The notes: generated by a model from the sequence alone, not told the origin. Counted from the first letter of the stretch, positions 55,055-63,967 are shown. The stretch is DNA of 64,000 nt from Streptacidiphilus anmyonensis (GCF_000787855.1 NZ_BBPQ01000034.1:1-64000); one strand, 5' to 3'. A program made the numbers and translations.

Positions 55055-55675
55055 TCAGTGGGACGCGCCGAGCCCCGACGGGCGCAGGAAGTCCTCGGGC
55101 GTGAGGCGGCGCAGCTCGCGGCGGACGGCGCGGGGGAGGGTGGGGGGCTCGGCGGGTGGCGCGACCAGCATCACGGGTCCGTGGGCGCGGGCGAGCGCTC
55201 TGCGGCGCACCGCGCCGCGCAGCAGGCGGGCCAGCGGGCGGCGGGCGCCCGCGCCCAGGACGAGGAGGTCGTCCGGGTGCTCGGCGAGCTCGGTCAGCGC
55301 GTACGCGGCCGGCCCGCGCACCGCCACGCGCTCCACCCTCACGTCGTCCGGGACGCCGTCGACCTCGCCCGTGGCCGTCTCCGTGAACATCTCCGTGGAC
55401 GCCCCGGTGAACGCCTCCGCGAAGGCCGCGCTCAGCCGCTCGATGGCGGCCCGCTCCCAGATCCGCACCAGATCCGGGTCCGGCGCGAGCCGGTACGCGG
55501 CTTCGCCGCCGGGCGGCTCCCATGCCAGCACCGCGACCAGCACGCGTCCGCTCCGCCGGGCCTCCGCGGCGGCCATCCGCAGCGCCGCGGCGCTGCCTGC
55601 GGAGCCCGTCACGCCGACGACGACCCGTGCGGGCCTGACGAGCGAGGGGAGTGCGGTCCGTTCCGTGTCCTTCAT
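55055..55675 (-). CDS. Universal stress protein (UspA-like)
   Basis: 206 residues, a single UspA domain: VVVGVTGSAGSAAALRMAAAEARRS at the start and LLVLGAGARRPLARLLRGAVRRRALARAHGPVMLVAPP at the end. The ATP-binding G-2x-G-9x-G signature is modified (GAGARRPLARLLRG). A C-terminal basic extension of about 35 residues is extra. ATG 55675 is used; GTG 55681 is also possible. The 262 nt between it and the next gene show no supported feature. Confidence 0.8.
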   Translation of the reverse strand: MKDTERTALPSLVRPARVVVGVTGSAGSAAALRMAAAEARRSGRVLVAVLAWEPPGGEAAYRLAPDPDLVRIWERAAIERLSAAFAEAFTGASTEMFTETATGEVDGVPDDVRVERVAVRGPAAYALTELAEHPDDLLVLGAGARRPLARLLRGAVRRRALARAHGPVMLVAPPAEPPTLPRAVRRELRRLTPEDFLRPSGLGASH

Positions 55676-55808
55676 GACCACCAGTCTTCGCCGGGTCGAC
55701 CCTCGGCGACAGTGGCAGTAATGACGCTGTGCGGTGAAATCCTGCCAGGGCCTCGCGGGCTCTGCCTCACGGCGCGCCCGCGTCGGCCCCTGCCGCTGCG
55801 CCCTCGCC

Positions 55809-57434
55809 TCAGGAGGTGGTGTTCTTGCCGATCATCCACCAGCGCTGGATGCCCGAACTGTCCATCGTCAGCGGCACGCCGCTCACGTCCGCCTGGGTGG
55901 CGGCGAACTGGCTGCTCTCCCAGAGGGGGACCAGCGGCACGTCCGTGGCGACGTCCTTCTGGATCTCCGCGTAGTCGCTCTTGCCGTCCTCGCGGTTGGT
56001 GTGCGCCAGGCCCTTGGAGATGAGGGCGGCCGGGGCCGCGTAACCGTTGAAGACGGTGTTGTGGAGGCCGACGAGCGGGTTGATGTAGTCGTCGATGTCG
56101 AGGTAGTCGGAGTACCAGGTCAGCGAGTAGGCGTCGAAGGTCGGCTTCTTCAGGATCGCGTTCGAGAGCTTGGCGTAGGTCACGTAGTCGTGCAGGGTGA
56201 CCTTGAAGAGGCCGTCGGCCTCCAACTGCTGCTTGATCAGGGTGGATTCCCGCTGGATGGCCTGGTCGCCCTTGCTGTAGAACGCGAAGGTGAAGGGCAC
56301 CGGAAGCGACACCCCGGCCTTCTTGAGCTGCTCGCGGACCGCGGCCGCGTTCATCGGCTGCCGGCCGTAGACGGAGAAGGTGCCGGTCGCGTTCGTGATG
56401 CCGCTCGGGACGATCGTGTAGGCCGCGGTGACGGTGTGGTCGAAGGCCTTGTCGACGATCGTGTCACGGTCGATCAGCTCCGCCACCGCCCGCCGCACCG
56501 CCGTCTTCGTGAAGACGCCGGAGGCGGTGTTGAGGGCCAGCATGTGGATGCCGCCGCCGGGGCCGGAGTCGACCTGGAGGCCGGTGCCCAGCTGCTGGTT
56601 CTGCTGCATCTGGACGACGTCGGAGGCGTTGAGGTCCGCGATGACCGCGTCGACCTCGTGGTCGTCCAGCGCCTTCTTGGTGCCGGTCTGGTCCGCGTAG
56701 TATCTGAGGTCGATCCCCGAGTTGCGCGGATCCGTCGCGGAGCCCTTGTAGTTCGGGTTCAGGGAGAGCTTGACCTCGCTCGGGAGCTTGTCGGCCCCGG
56801 AGCCGGTGAAGGCGACCGAGTCGATCTTGTAGCGGCCGGAGCCGATGACGCCGGTGTCGTCCGTCGCGGCCTCCTTGTCGGCCGGGATCGTCTTCGGGTC
56901 GATGATCGAGGCGGCGCCGGAGCAGAGCCGGGCCGGCATCGTCGCGTCGGGGTACTTCAGGTGGAAGACGACCGTGTTCTCGCCCTGCGTCTCCACGGAC
57001 TTGATGCTGGTGCTCAGGATCGCCACCGGCCCGTTCGGGTCGTTGATCTTGATGACGCGGTCGATGGAGTACTTGACCGCCGCGGCGTTGAGCGGGTCGC
57101 CGTTGGAGAACGTCATGTTCGGGCGCAGCACGCACTTGTACGTCTCGTCGCTGGCGTCGGTGTAGCCGCACGACTGGGCCGCGTCCTCCTGCGGGACGTT
57201 CGACCCCGGACGGTAGCTCATCAGGCCCTGGTAGACGTTGTAGTAGACGGTCCACGCGCCGTTGTCATAGGCCTGGGCCGGGTCGAGGGTGGAGTAGGGG
57301 TTGGCCGAACCCACCTTGATGACGACGTTCGGGGCGCCCGCAACCGGGCCGGTCGAGTCCGAGGAGCCGCACGCGGTGGTCACCGCGAGCAGGCCTATGC
57401 AGCCACTGAGAGCCGCCAGCCGCTTGACTGACAT
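55809..57434 (-). CDS. Oligopeptide-binding lipoprotein (SBP family 5)
   Basis: 541 residues. A lipoprotein signal ends LLAVTTAC (Cys about 22). The mature protein is an extracytoplasmic solute-binding protein of family 5 (peptide/nickel type): NPYSTLDPAQAYDNGAW, SNGDPLNAAAVKYSIDRV, VRRAVAELIDRDTIV and WYSDYLDIDDYINPLV. It would deliver a peptide or similar solute to an ABC permease, but no permease or ATPase gene adjoins it, so it either serves a distant transporter or has a signalling role. ATG 57434 follows GGAGG by 9-10 nt. Confidence 0.92.
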   Translation of the reverse strand: MSVKRLAALSGCIGLLAVTTACGSSDSTGPVAGAPNVVIKVGSANPYSTLDPAQAYDNGAWTVYYNVYQGLMSYRPGSNVPQEDAAQSCGYTDASDETYKCVLRPNMTFSNGDPLNAAAVKYSIDRVIKINDPNGPVAILSTSIKSVETQGENTVVFHLKYPDATMPARLCSGAASIIDPKTIPADKEAATDDTGVIGSGRYKIDSVAFTGSGADKLPSEVKLSLNPNYKGSATDPRNSGIDLRYYADQTGTKKALDDHEVDAVIADLNASDVVQMQQNQQLGTGLQVDSGPGGGIHMLALNTASGVFTKTAVRRAVAELIDRDTIVDKAFDHTVTAAYTIVPSGITNATGTFSVYGRQPMNAAAVREQLKKAGVSLPVPFTFAFYSKGDQAIQRESTLIKQQLEADGLFKVTLHDYVTYAKLSNAILKKPTFDAYSLTWYSDYLDIDDYINPLVGLHNTVFNGYAAPAALISKGLAHTNREDGKSDYAEIQKDVATDVPLVPLWESSQFAATQADVSGVPLTMDSSGIQRWWMIGKNTTS

Positions 57435-57775
57435 ACTGTTACGTACCTCCGTGTCCCGTGCGGAGCTGCCGAACCGACACCACAGTGGGGGGTGTCGGCC
57501 CCTCGCGCAGACCGCGAAGGCGCTAGCCTCCCATACCGGTGGCATGCACATGCAAGCACCCCCCCTTCGACCTGGTCTTTCTCCCCTCGTCTCCGGGTGG
57601 TCACCCGGACGGCCACCAGAATTCCCGGAGGGCCCGTCCTGGACGTGACGGGCGTGTGTGAAGCTATGGGCTCGAGTCAGGGCGACCACCCGGGCAGACC
57701 CACGCGCAGACCACGCGCGGACCTCGCGCGGACCTCGCGCAGACCACACGCAGACCACACGGACAGGGGACGACG
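57435..57775. other. 341-nt divergent intergenic region
   Basis: No supported gene. It contains the upstream regions of both divergent genes and ends in an 11-bp tandem repeat array (57691-57767). A TACGTA-containing ribosome-site region directly precedes the SBP start. No confident promoter pair was found. Confidence 0.5.
57691..57767. repeat. 11-bp tandem repeat array
   Basis: About seven units of 11 bp, the best being ACGCGCAGACC, ACGCGCGGACC, TCGCGCGGACC, TCGCGCAGACC and ACACGCAGACC (57702-57756). The array ends 8 nt before the DUF2637 start codon. Confidence 0.8.
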
Positions 57776-59140
57776 ATGAACCGGCGCCAGTTGAGCCGCG
57801 GCCAGCAGGCGCTGGTGGTGATCGTCGTGGTCGGGACCCTCGTCATCTCCCTCATCGGCTTCGTCGGCTCGTACGACGCGGTGCTGCGGCTGGCCCAGCG
57901 CAACGGCTTCGGCTGGTTCTCCTACGTACTGCCGATCGGGATCGACGTCGGCATCACCGTCTTCCTCGCGCTCGACCTGCTGCTCACCTGGATGCGGATC
58001 CCGCTCCCGCTGCTGCGCCAGCTCGCCTGGGTGCTGACCGGCGCGACCATCGTCTTCAACGCCGCCTCCGCCTGGCCGCACCCGCTGGCCAGCGGCATGC
58101 ACGCGGTCGTCCCGCTGCTCTTCGTCGCCTCGATCGAGGCCGCCCGGCACACCGTGGGCCGCCTGGCGCAGATCGAGGCGGGCCGGTTGTTCGAGCGCAC
58201 CCGCCTGGGCCGTTGGATCTTCGCCCCCGTCGCGACGCTCCGCCTCTTCCGCCGCCGCGTGCTGTGGGAGCTGCGCTCCTACGAGGAGGCCCTGGAGCAC
58301 GAGCGCCGACGCCTCGTCTACCGCGCCCGGCTGCGCGCCGTCTACGGGCGGATGTGGCGCTACCGCGCCCCGGTGGACCTGATCCTGCTGCTCAAGCTGG
58401 CGAACCTGGGCGAGATCCTGCCCGAGTTCAAGCTCGACGCCGTGCCGGCCCTGCCCGCGACGACCCCGGCCGCGCTCCCCGCGCCCGCCCTGGACGACGC
58501 CGCGAGGGCGCTGCTGACCGAGTCCCCGACCGAGTCCGTCGATCCCGCGGACGCTGCCGCGGACGGCCCCGCGGCCGTCGGCGAGGCCGCTGCCGAGCAG
58601 GCCACCGCCGCCGAGCAGGCCACCGCTGCCGAGCAGGCGGCCGCAGCCCCGGAGCAGGCCGCCGCGGTACCCGCGCAGGCCGTCGCCGAACCCGCTCAGC
58701 CTCCGGCCGAGGGGGACGCCCCGCCCGCACCGCCGGCGGACGCCACCGCGCCGGTACCGACGCAGGCGCCCGTACCGGTGTCCGCGCCGGTGCCGGTGCC
58801 GATGTCCGCGCCCGCCCCCGTGCCGGTGCCCGCGCCTGCGCATGCCCCGGAGGCGGCGGCAGCAGCCGAGTCGACCGCCGTGGTGGCCCACGTCCGTCCC
58901 GCGCGACCCGTCCAGGGCACCGCCGTGGACCGGTACCGCGCCGCGTTCGTCGACTACACCCACCGACACGGCGCGTTCCCCGACGGCGACCAACTCGCCA
59001 CCTGGCTCCTGGAGCAGTACGGCGTCACCGGCCGTTCCGGCGATACGCTGAGCGCCGGACACCTGCGCCGCTACCTGCCCGGCTTCAAGGAGGAGTGGGA
59101 GACCGGCCGACACGCGGCCGTGAACGCGGGCGGCGCCTGA
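57776..59140 (+). CDS. DUF2637-domain membrane protein
   Basis: 454 residues. Four membrane helices fill about residues 12-135 (DUF2637, related to SpdB-type proteins of actinomycete plasmid transfer). A basic helical region follows, then a long Ala/Pro-rich low-complexity stretch (about 225-370, with repeated AEQATA and PVPVSAPVP units). The C-terminal 70 residues form a folded unit (YRAAFVDYTHRHGAFPDGDQLATWLLEQYG) resembling a DNA-binding helical module. ATG 57776 has AGGGGAC upstream. The location carries no other conjugation genes, so this is probably a chromosomal copy. Confidence 0.82.
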   Translation: MNRRQLSRGQQALVVIVVVGTLVISLIGFVGSYDAVLRLAQRNGFGWFSYVLPIGIDVGITVFLALDLLLTWMRIPLPLLRQLAWVLTGATIVFNAASAWPHPLASGMHAVVPLLFVASIEAARHTVGRLAQIEAGRLFERTRLGRWIFAPVATLRLFRRRVLWELRSYEEALEHERRRLVYRARLRAVYGRMWRYRAPVDLILLLKLANLGEILPEFKLDAVPALPATTPAALPAPALDDAARALLTESPTESVDPADAAADGPAAVGEAAAEQATAAEQATAAEQAAAAPEQAAAVPAQAVAEPAQPPAEGDAPPAPPADATAPVPTQAPVPVSAPVPVPMSAPAPVPVPAPAHAPEAAAAAESTAVVAHVRPARPVQGTAVDRYRAAFVDYTHRHGAFPDGDQLATWLLEQYGVTGRSGDTLSAGHLRRYLPGFKEEWETGRHAAVNAGGA

Positions 59141-59182
59141 CCGCCTTGTGGATTTCCTCCGGCAGCTGGGTACAGGAGGATC

Positions 59183-59833
59183 ATGTACGACACGACAGCC
59201 GCGCGCCGGGGCTACGGAATCTCGACGAACACCCTGTTCGCGCGCACCATGACCTACGTCGCGGCCACCGCCGGCCTGTTCGCGCTCGGCGCCTACGTCG
59301 GCCGCAACCTCGCCCACGCGGCGGGCCTCATCGCCTTCGTCGGCGCGTTCGTGTGCCTGTTCGCCATGCGGTTCGCCGCCACCCGCTCCCGCGAGGCGAC
59401 GGTCGCGCTGCTCGGCGCGTTCGGCCTGCTCATGGGCATCGCCATCTCCCCGACGCTGGTCTACTACGCCACGGCAGACCCGCAGGCCCTGTGGCAGGCC
59501 GGCGGCGCGACCGCGCTGTTCATCGCGGCGCTGGGCTCGATCGGCTACGCCACCGACCGCGACCTCTCCGGCCTGGCCCGGATGAGCTTCTGGGCGCTGC
59601 TGGCCCTGCTGCTCTTCGGCATCGTGGCGATCTTCGTGCGGATCCCGCACAGCTCGCTCATCTACAGCGTGCTCGGCCTGGTCATCTTCGCCGGGTTCAC
59701 GCTCTTCGACTTCCAGCGTCTGCGGCGCTCGCAGGACATCGCCTCGGCGCCCCTGCTCGCCGCGTCGATCTTCCTGGACGTCCTCAACGTGTTCCTCTTC
59801 TTCCTCAGCATCTTCGGCGGCAGGCGGGACTAG
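59183..59833 (+). CDS. Bax inhibitor-1/YccA family membrane protein
   Basis: 216 residues with seven membrane helices and the TMBIM features GLLMGIAISPTLVYY and IYSVLGLVIFAGFTLFDFQRL, whose aspartate lies in the pore region of the BsYetJ-type calcium channel. It is predicted to be a pH-dependent calcium-leak channel or stress protein. ATG 59183 follows AGGAGGA by 4-5 nt. It lies 42 nt after the DUF2637 gene and is probably co-transcribed with it. Confidence 0.88.
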   Translation: MYDTTAARRGYGISTNTLFARTMTYVAATAGLFALGAYVGRNLAHAAGLIAFVGAFVCLFAMRFAATRSREATVALLGAFGLLMGIAISPTLVYYATADPQALWQAGGATALFIAALGSIGYATDRDLSGLARMSFWALLALLLFGIVAIFVRIPHSSLIYSVLGLVIFAGFTLFDFQRLRRSQDIASAPLLAASIFLDVLNVFLFFLSIFGGRRD

Positions 59834-60268
59834 GAGCTCAACCTGCACCCGCAGTTCTCCGGCGGCCCGCGCTGGAAGCATGAACAGAGCCTCTTGCAAC
59901 TTGTCCCGAGCCCAACCCTCGCCGCAGCACGGACAGGTGAATTCAGCCTCCCACTGCCTCCACCGGGGCTCGGTGGCGTGGACGCGCACGGATCACACGC
60001 TGAGCGCTACAGCCACGATGCCTGGAGACAGTCGCTCTCGTTCGCGCACACGGACGGCGGCATTCGCCGGCCCCGAGAGACCTGGGACGTCGCGATACCG
60101 CACCCAGGGCCGGTGCCGGCCGCGTGCCCGCGACCGAAGCGAAGCCGGTGTTCTACGAGGCACGGCCCCTTCGGATGCAAGTCATGGACAGCTTCCTCCC
60201 ACAGCCCAAGATCGGCCGGAGAGAACCCAGGGGCTCAGCAAGCGTGATCAGTCAGTACAGTCGCGTCC
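59834..60268. other. 435-nt region with a possible gene remnant
   Basis: No intact gene is supported. On the minus strand 59989-59850 encodes RWRQWEAEFTCPCCGEGW followed by ARDKLQEALFMLP, a convincing zinc-ribbon-like N-terminus. But the frame then runs into the antisense of the BI-1 gene without a plausible ending, so it looks like a truncated gene. Confidence 0.35.
60256..60261 (+). promoter_or_regulatory. -10 box suggesting leaderless transcription
   Basis: TACAGT ends 7 nt before ATG 60269, and no ribosome site is present. Confidence 0.4.
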
Positions 60269-60616
60269 ATGGTGAAACCGGTGCTGCGGGCGATCGAGTG
60301 GGACGGGACGACGTGGGACGACCCGTCCGACGACCAGCTGCACGATCTCCTCGCCGACATGAGCTTGACCTGGAGGTTTGTCGTGGTCGAGCGACTCGAC
60401 CTCGAACCGGCAGGTCAGCACTACATGCAGGTCCATCTCAACGACGATCTCAGCTACCAGGTCGAATACCGCGAAGGCGGCCCGGACAAGCACTTTCACG
60501 CCCACGTGCCGCGCACGCACGAGGCGTTCGCCGTGGAGCCCGTGGCCGAGGTGCTTCAGTGCTGGGCCCGGGGCGGGCCGGACTGGCGTGAGGCGCTTCC
60601 CTGGGCTCCGTACTAG
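60269..60616 (+). CDS. Hypothetical small acidic protein
   Basis: 115 residues, acidic, without signal or membrane segment. Features: AIEWDGTTWDDPSDDQLHDLLADM, then HYMQVHLNDDLSYQVEYREG and PDKHFHAHVPRTHEAF. The composition and size resemble immunity-protein-like (Imm1-type) families, which is only an impression. The start appears leaderless. The gene stands alone. Confidence 0.7.
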   Translation: MVKPVLRAIEWDGTTWDDPSDDQLHDLLADMSLTWRFVVVERLDLEPAGQHYMQVHLNDDLSYQVEYREGGPDKHFHAHVPRTHEAFAVEPVAEVLQCWARGGPDWREALPWAPY

Positions 60617-60835
60617 CCAGGACGCCGATTCTTACGGCGCGACGCCCGTAGCGTCTGTGTTGGTCGACGTTTGGCCGCAGGGTGCGACCAACGCGCCAGC
60701 GCGCCAGAGGAAACGGCGTCCGAGGGTGGGCGTGGTTCTGCTGGAGCGCGTCGCGTGATTGGATTGCGGCAGCATCGCGTGCCGGTGGCGGACTGCGCCA
60801 GGCATGGAGGTGTGGAACCGAAGGGACCGCCATCC

Positions 60836-61324
60836 GTGGCTTCCCGCGACGGCGACCGTGGAGTCGCCTTGAGTCTGCAGCTCTCCCAAGCACATCAAGA
60901 ACTGCGTCGCCAGATCAACGAGATCAGGACCGGTCTCGGACACCGCCGGCTGAGCGACGACGACGCGCTGGTCACCCATTGCCTGGCGTTCTGTGCCGCG
61001 CTGACGTCGCACCATCAGGGCGAGGACGACGGGATGTTCTCCCGACTGCTGCGCGAACGCCCGGATCTCGCGACGACGGTCGCGAATCTCGTCGAGGATC
61101 ACGGCATGATCGCCTCGATCCTGTCCCAAGTACGCGAACTCGCCGACAGGGCTGCCGAATCCCGCGGTCCGGCCCTGGAGGCGCTCGGGCGTGAGCTTGA
61201 CGGACTGGCGGCGATCATGGAGTCACACTTCGGCTACGAGGAGCGGACGATCAGCGAGGCGCTCGACGACGGGGCGCCCGACACCTCCTGGACGGGCAGG
61301 GTCTTCCGGTTCGGCACGGCGTGA
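60836..61324 (+). CDS. Haemerythrin-like HHE-domain protein
   Basis: 162 residues from GTG 60836. The metal ligands of a four-helix haemerythrin-like domain are visible: AHQELRRQI (His), THCLAFCAALTSHHQGEDDGMF (HxxxE type), LVEDHGMIAS (His) and SHFGYEERTI (HxxxE). It would bind a di-iron centre and may sense O2 or NO, or store iron. The start is uncertain; in-frame GTGs at 60755, 60779 and 60785 would extend it by up to 27 residues. GTG 60836 has AAGGGA upstream. Confidence 0.82.
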   Translation: MASRDGDRGVALSLQLSQAHQELRRQINEIRTGLGHRRLSDDDALVTHCLAFCAALTSHHQGEDDGMFSRLLRERPDLATTVANLVEDHGMIASILSQVRELADRAAESRGPALEALGRELDGLAAIMESHFGYEERTISEALDDGAPDTSWTGRVFRFGTA

Positions 61325-61397
61325 GCGGCCGGTGTCCCCGAACTCGGGCCGCTGCGGTGCACGATCTGCTGCGGCTTCTGCGCCTCCGGGGCGCCAC

Positions 61398-61435
61398 GAC
61401 GCCTCCCCGCGGTCCGAGCGCCGCCGGGAGGCGTC
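61398..61435. terminator. Hairpin between convergent genes
   Basis: GACGCCTCCC (61398-61407) pairs perfectly with GGGAGGCGTC (61426-61435) around an 18-nt G/C-rich loop. It lies between the haemerythrin gene and the convergent small gene. Confidence 0.5.
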
Positions 61436-61449
61436 TGGCGGACAGGACG

Positions 61450-61764
61450 TCAGGGTGAGGAGAGGTGGTCGCGGAGGAGGGCGTCGAGGTGGGCGTCGAG
61501 CTCCGCCAGGTCCGGCTGCTCGAAGCGGGCCTGTTGCTCGGCCCACTGGGCGTTGTCGCGCTGGCAGGCCGCGACCACGTCGTTCTCGGATGCTCCGGTG
61601 AGGCGGGCGATCTGCGCGACGTCCTCGGGGTCCAGGCCGGTGGTGCGCGCCGCGGTGCTCCAGCACCACAGCAGCGCCTCGGGTATGCCCTGGTCGAAGA
61701 GGCCGTTGTCGCGTGCTTGCTGTTCGATCCACCGGGTGAATCCGGTCCGCCAGTTGCTGCACAT
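61450..61764 (-). CDS. Hypothetical small protein
   Basis: 104 residues, helical and acidic: MCSNWRTGFTRWIEQQARDNG at the start, then EALLWCWSTAARTTGLDPEDVAQIARLTG, where the last part could be a small helix-turn-helix. No family is recognised. ATG 61764 has AGGGGA about 11 nt upstream; ATG 61794 is an alternative. Confidence 0.65.
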   Translation of the reverse strand: MCSNWRTGFTRWIEQQARDNGLFDQGIPEALLWCWSTAARTTGLDPEDVAQIARLTGASENDVVAACQRDNAQWAEQQARFEQPDLAELDAHLDALLRDHLSSP

Positions 61765-61833
61765 GGGCGCGTCAGTCCCCTTCCGTGACGGCATGGTCGG
61801 GGAGTTGCTACCCACGTCGGAGGACGGTGAAGA

Positions 61834-61874
61834 CCCGCCGGTTCCGGTCCGCGTGGCGGACCGGAACCGGCGGG
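61834..61874 (-). terminator. Strong terminator of the phosphoesterase gene
   Basis: Perfect 18-bp stem (CCCGCCGGTTCCGGTCCG, 5-nt loop CGTGG, complement), 20 nt beyond the stop codon. Confidence 0.85.
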
Positions 61875-61893
61875 CGGGGCCGTTCCGGTGGGG

Positions 61894-63801
61894 TCAGCCG
61901 CGGCGCGCGGGCTGCCAGATGCCGGTGATCGGCTGGGCGTACAGGTCGTTCTTGGTCAGGCTCGGCAGGTGGAGCGCGGCCTCGACGGTGCGCAGCATGC
62001 TGTAGTGGGTGTAACGCACGTCACTGGTCGAGCCCGGGCGGACGCCCTGGGAGCCGAGGACCAGGGTCGGGATGCGCTGGAGCTGCTGCTGGCCGTCGGC
62101 GGCGTCCTCGTCCCACGTGAGGATCAGCAGCGAGCGCTGCTTGGTCCAGGCGGGCGAGTTGAAGATCGGCGTGAGGGTGTTCTTCAGCCAGGTGTCGCCG
62201 GCGGCGACACCGCAGCCCTCCATGTCGTCGCAGTCGTCCGCGCTGAGCCAGGAGAAGGTCGGCGTGGTGCTGGTCTTCTGCAGGTCCGTGGCGAGCTGCG
62301 TCTGCGGCAGCAGGTGGGTCTTGCAGTTGGCCGGGTTGTCCTTGACGTCCTTGAAGAAGTAGAACGGCAGGTCGTCGATGGTGTACGCGCCGTGCGAGGT
62401 GGTGTCGCAGGGGCCGGCCGCGTTCTCCATGTAACCGCGCCAGCTGCCGCCGGCCTTGGTGACCAGGTCGCCGATGTTCGGCGCGTCGACGGTGCTGGTG
62501 AACGGCGTGTTGTCGTTGACGTCGAAGAGGCTGCCGCCCGCCAGCGCCACGTAGTTGGGGTCGCTGGGGTGGGTCTCGGCGACGGCGTCGGTCAGGTTGG
62601 CGCCCTTGGGGACCAGGCTGTTGATGAACGGCGCGGACTTGTTGCCGATGATGCCGTCGTAGTCCTGGTTCTCCATCATGACGACGAAGACGTGGTCGTA
62701 GCCGGGCACGTGCGCGACCGGGGGCTTGACCGGGTGCGGGGCCGGGACCTTCGCGGAGATGTGCAGGGCGAGGTCGTCGACGTAGCCCTGGGCGTGGCCG
62801 CTGCGGTCGTGGGGCTGCGGGCCGGTGATCGTCATCACCGTGCGGACCTTGCGGGTGCCGCGCGGCAGCTTGCCGACGGCCTGCTCGGGCAGCAGCTCGG
62901 TGGCGAAGCCGCGCATCTCGCGGGTGACCGGGCCGAGCGTGGCGTGGCCGAGGACCTTGCCGTGCGCGTCGAGGAAGTAGCTGGTGACCGTGGACTCGTC
63001 GCTGATCGCGCCGGACCCGCCCAGGTAGCCGGTCAGGTTGTAGGTCACGTCGCCGCGGTCGATGCGGTGGGCCGCGGCCGACACGTCGGCGGTCTGGGCG
63101 CCGGTGCTGACGCCGCCGCCACCGCCGGAGAAGACGTTGTGGCCCCGGTTCGCCGGGCCGGGCGTAGTGGCGGTCGGGAAGTCGGTGATCCCCTCGCCGC
63201 CCTTGGCCCCGTAGGCCACCGAGTTCAGCAGGCCGGTGACCTGCCAGCCCGGGACGGTGTTGGTGTCGACGCCGACCATGGTGCCGGCGCCCTGCTCGGC
63301 GTCGCCGTTGACGATCAGGTTGGGGCCCGGGCCGACCTTCGGCGCCGGCGGCTCGGGCGTCGGGTTCGGGGTGGGCGCCGGGTTGACGGTGACGGCGATC
63401 GGCCCGGACAGCACGGTGTAGCCGTTGTTCGCGAACAGGTAGACCTGGTAGGTCCCCGGCGTCAGCGCGCTGGTGTCGAAGGTGACGCTGCCGCTGGCGG
63501 CGGGGGTGTACTGCCAGCTGGTGGAGCCCTGCGTGCCGGGCTTGGCGCCGGGGGCGTAGAGGCCGACCCAGTTGGTGGAGCTGAGGTCCGAAGCCGGAAC
63601 CGCGTAGGCGAAGCTGACGGTGTCGCCCTTGTAGACCGGACCGGTGGTGGTCTCGGTGAGCGTGGGGGCCGACACGGAGGCGGTGGCCGGAGCGGAGAGC
63701 GCGACGGCCTGGAAACCGCCGGCGGCGACGAGCGCGAGGGAGAGCGCGGCGGCCGCAGCGAGGGTGCGGGGCTTGCGAAGTCCGGAAAGTTGTTCAGACA
63801 T
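61894..63801 (-). CDS. Secreted phosphoesterase, phospholipase C/acid phosphatase family (PF04185)
   Basis: 635 residues. A signal peptide (about 1-42) is followed by an Ig-like domain (about 45-140, including NWVGLYAPGAKPG), a Pro-rich linker (PTPNPTPEPPAPK), a beta-sandwich resembling a carbohydrate-binding module (about 158-345) and a C-terminal catalytic domain. The latter shows DHVFVVMMENQDYDGIIGN, where the metal/phosphate Asn-Glu pair is expected, PNYVALAGGS and LLILTWDEDAADG (metal-binding WDE). It probably hydrolyses phosphate esters outside the cell. ATG 63801 is preceded by a weak AGGA. It may work with the metallophosphoesterase at 15506. Confidence 0.88.
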   Translation of the reverse strand: MSEQLSGLRKPRTLAAAAALSLALVAAGGFQAVALSAPATASVSAPTLTETTTGPVYKGDTVSFAYAVPASDLSSTNWVGLYAPGAKPGTQGSTSWQYTPAASGSVTFDTSALTPGTYQVYLFANNGYTVLSGPIAVTVNPAPTPNPTPEPPAPKVGPGPNLIVNGDAEQGAGTMVGVDTNTVPGWQVTGLLNSVAYGAKGGEGITDFPTATTPGPANRGHNVFSGGGGGVSTGAQTADVSAAAHRIDRGDVTYNLTGYLGGSGAISDESTVTSYFLDAHGKVLGHATLGPVTREMRGFATELLPEQAVGKLPRGTRKVRTVMTITGPQPHDRSGHAQGYVDDLALHISAKVPAPHPVKPPVAHVPGYDHVFVVMMENQDYDGIIGNKSAPFINSLVPKGANLTDAVAETHPSDPNYVALAGGSLFDVNDNTPFTSTVDAPNIGDLVTKAGGSWRGYMENAAGPCDTTSHGAYTIDDLPFYFFKDVKDNPANCKTHLLPQTQLATDLQKTSTTPTFSWLSADDCDDMEGCGVAAGDTWLKNTLTPIFNSPAWTKQRSLLILTWDEDAADGQQQLQRIPTLVLGSQGVRPGSTSDVRYTHYSMLRTVEAALHLPSLTKNDLYAQPITGIWQPARRG

Positions 63802-63967
63802 GTTGGCGATCCTGGATGCCCTCACCCTGGTTTCCGGAGGCCGCCGGGTAACGGAAAGCCGACGTCACGCGGAACACTTGGGCTTCTGGCCCGGACCTGA
63901 AGTGACCGACGAGTAGCGCGAGTAGTGCGCAGCACGCCGATCGGATCGTGTGCGGTCTTCGTGCGCG

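Noticed and set aside
57691-57767. CRISPR array or PHO-box array
   Set aside because: The 11-bp units are directly adjacent without spacers, and they lack the GTTCACC core.
57776-59140. Integrated conjugative element indicated by DUF2637
   Set aside because: No integrase, Tra/FtsK-type translocase, replication gene or att-like repeat is nearby.
59880-60275. Overlapping plus-strand open frames between the BI-1 gene and the gene at 60269
   Set aside because: Arg/Ser/Thr-rich composition, no ribosome sites and no recognisable pattern in any of the three frames.
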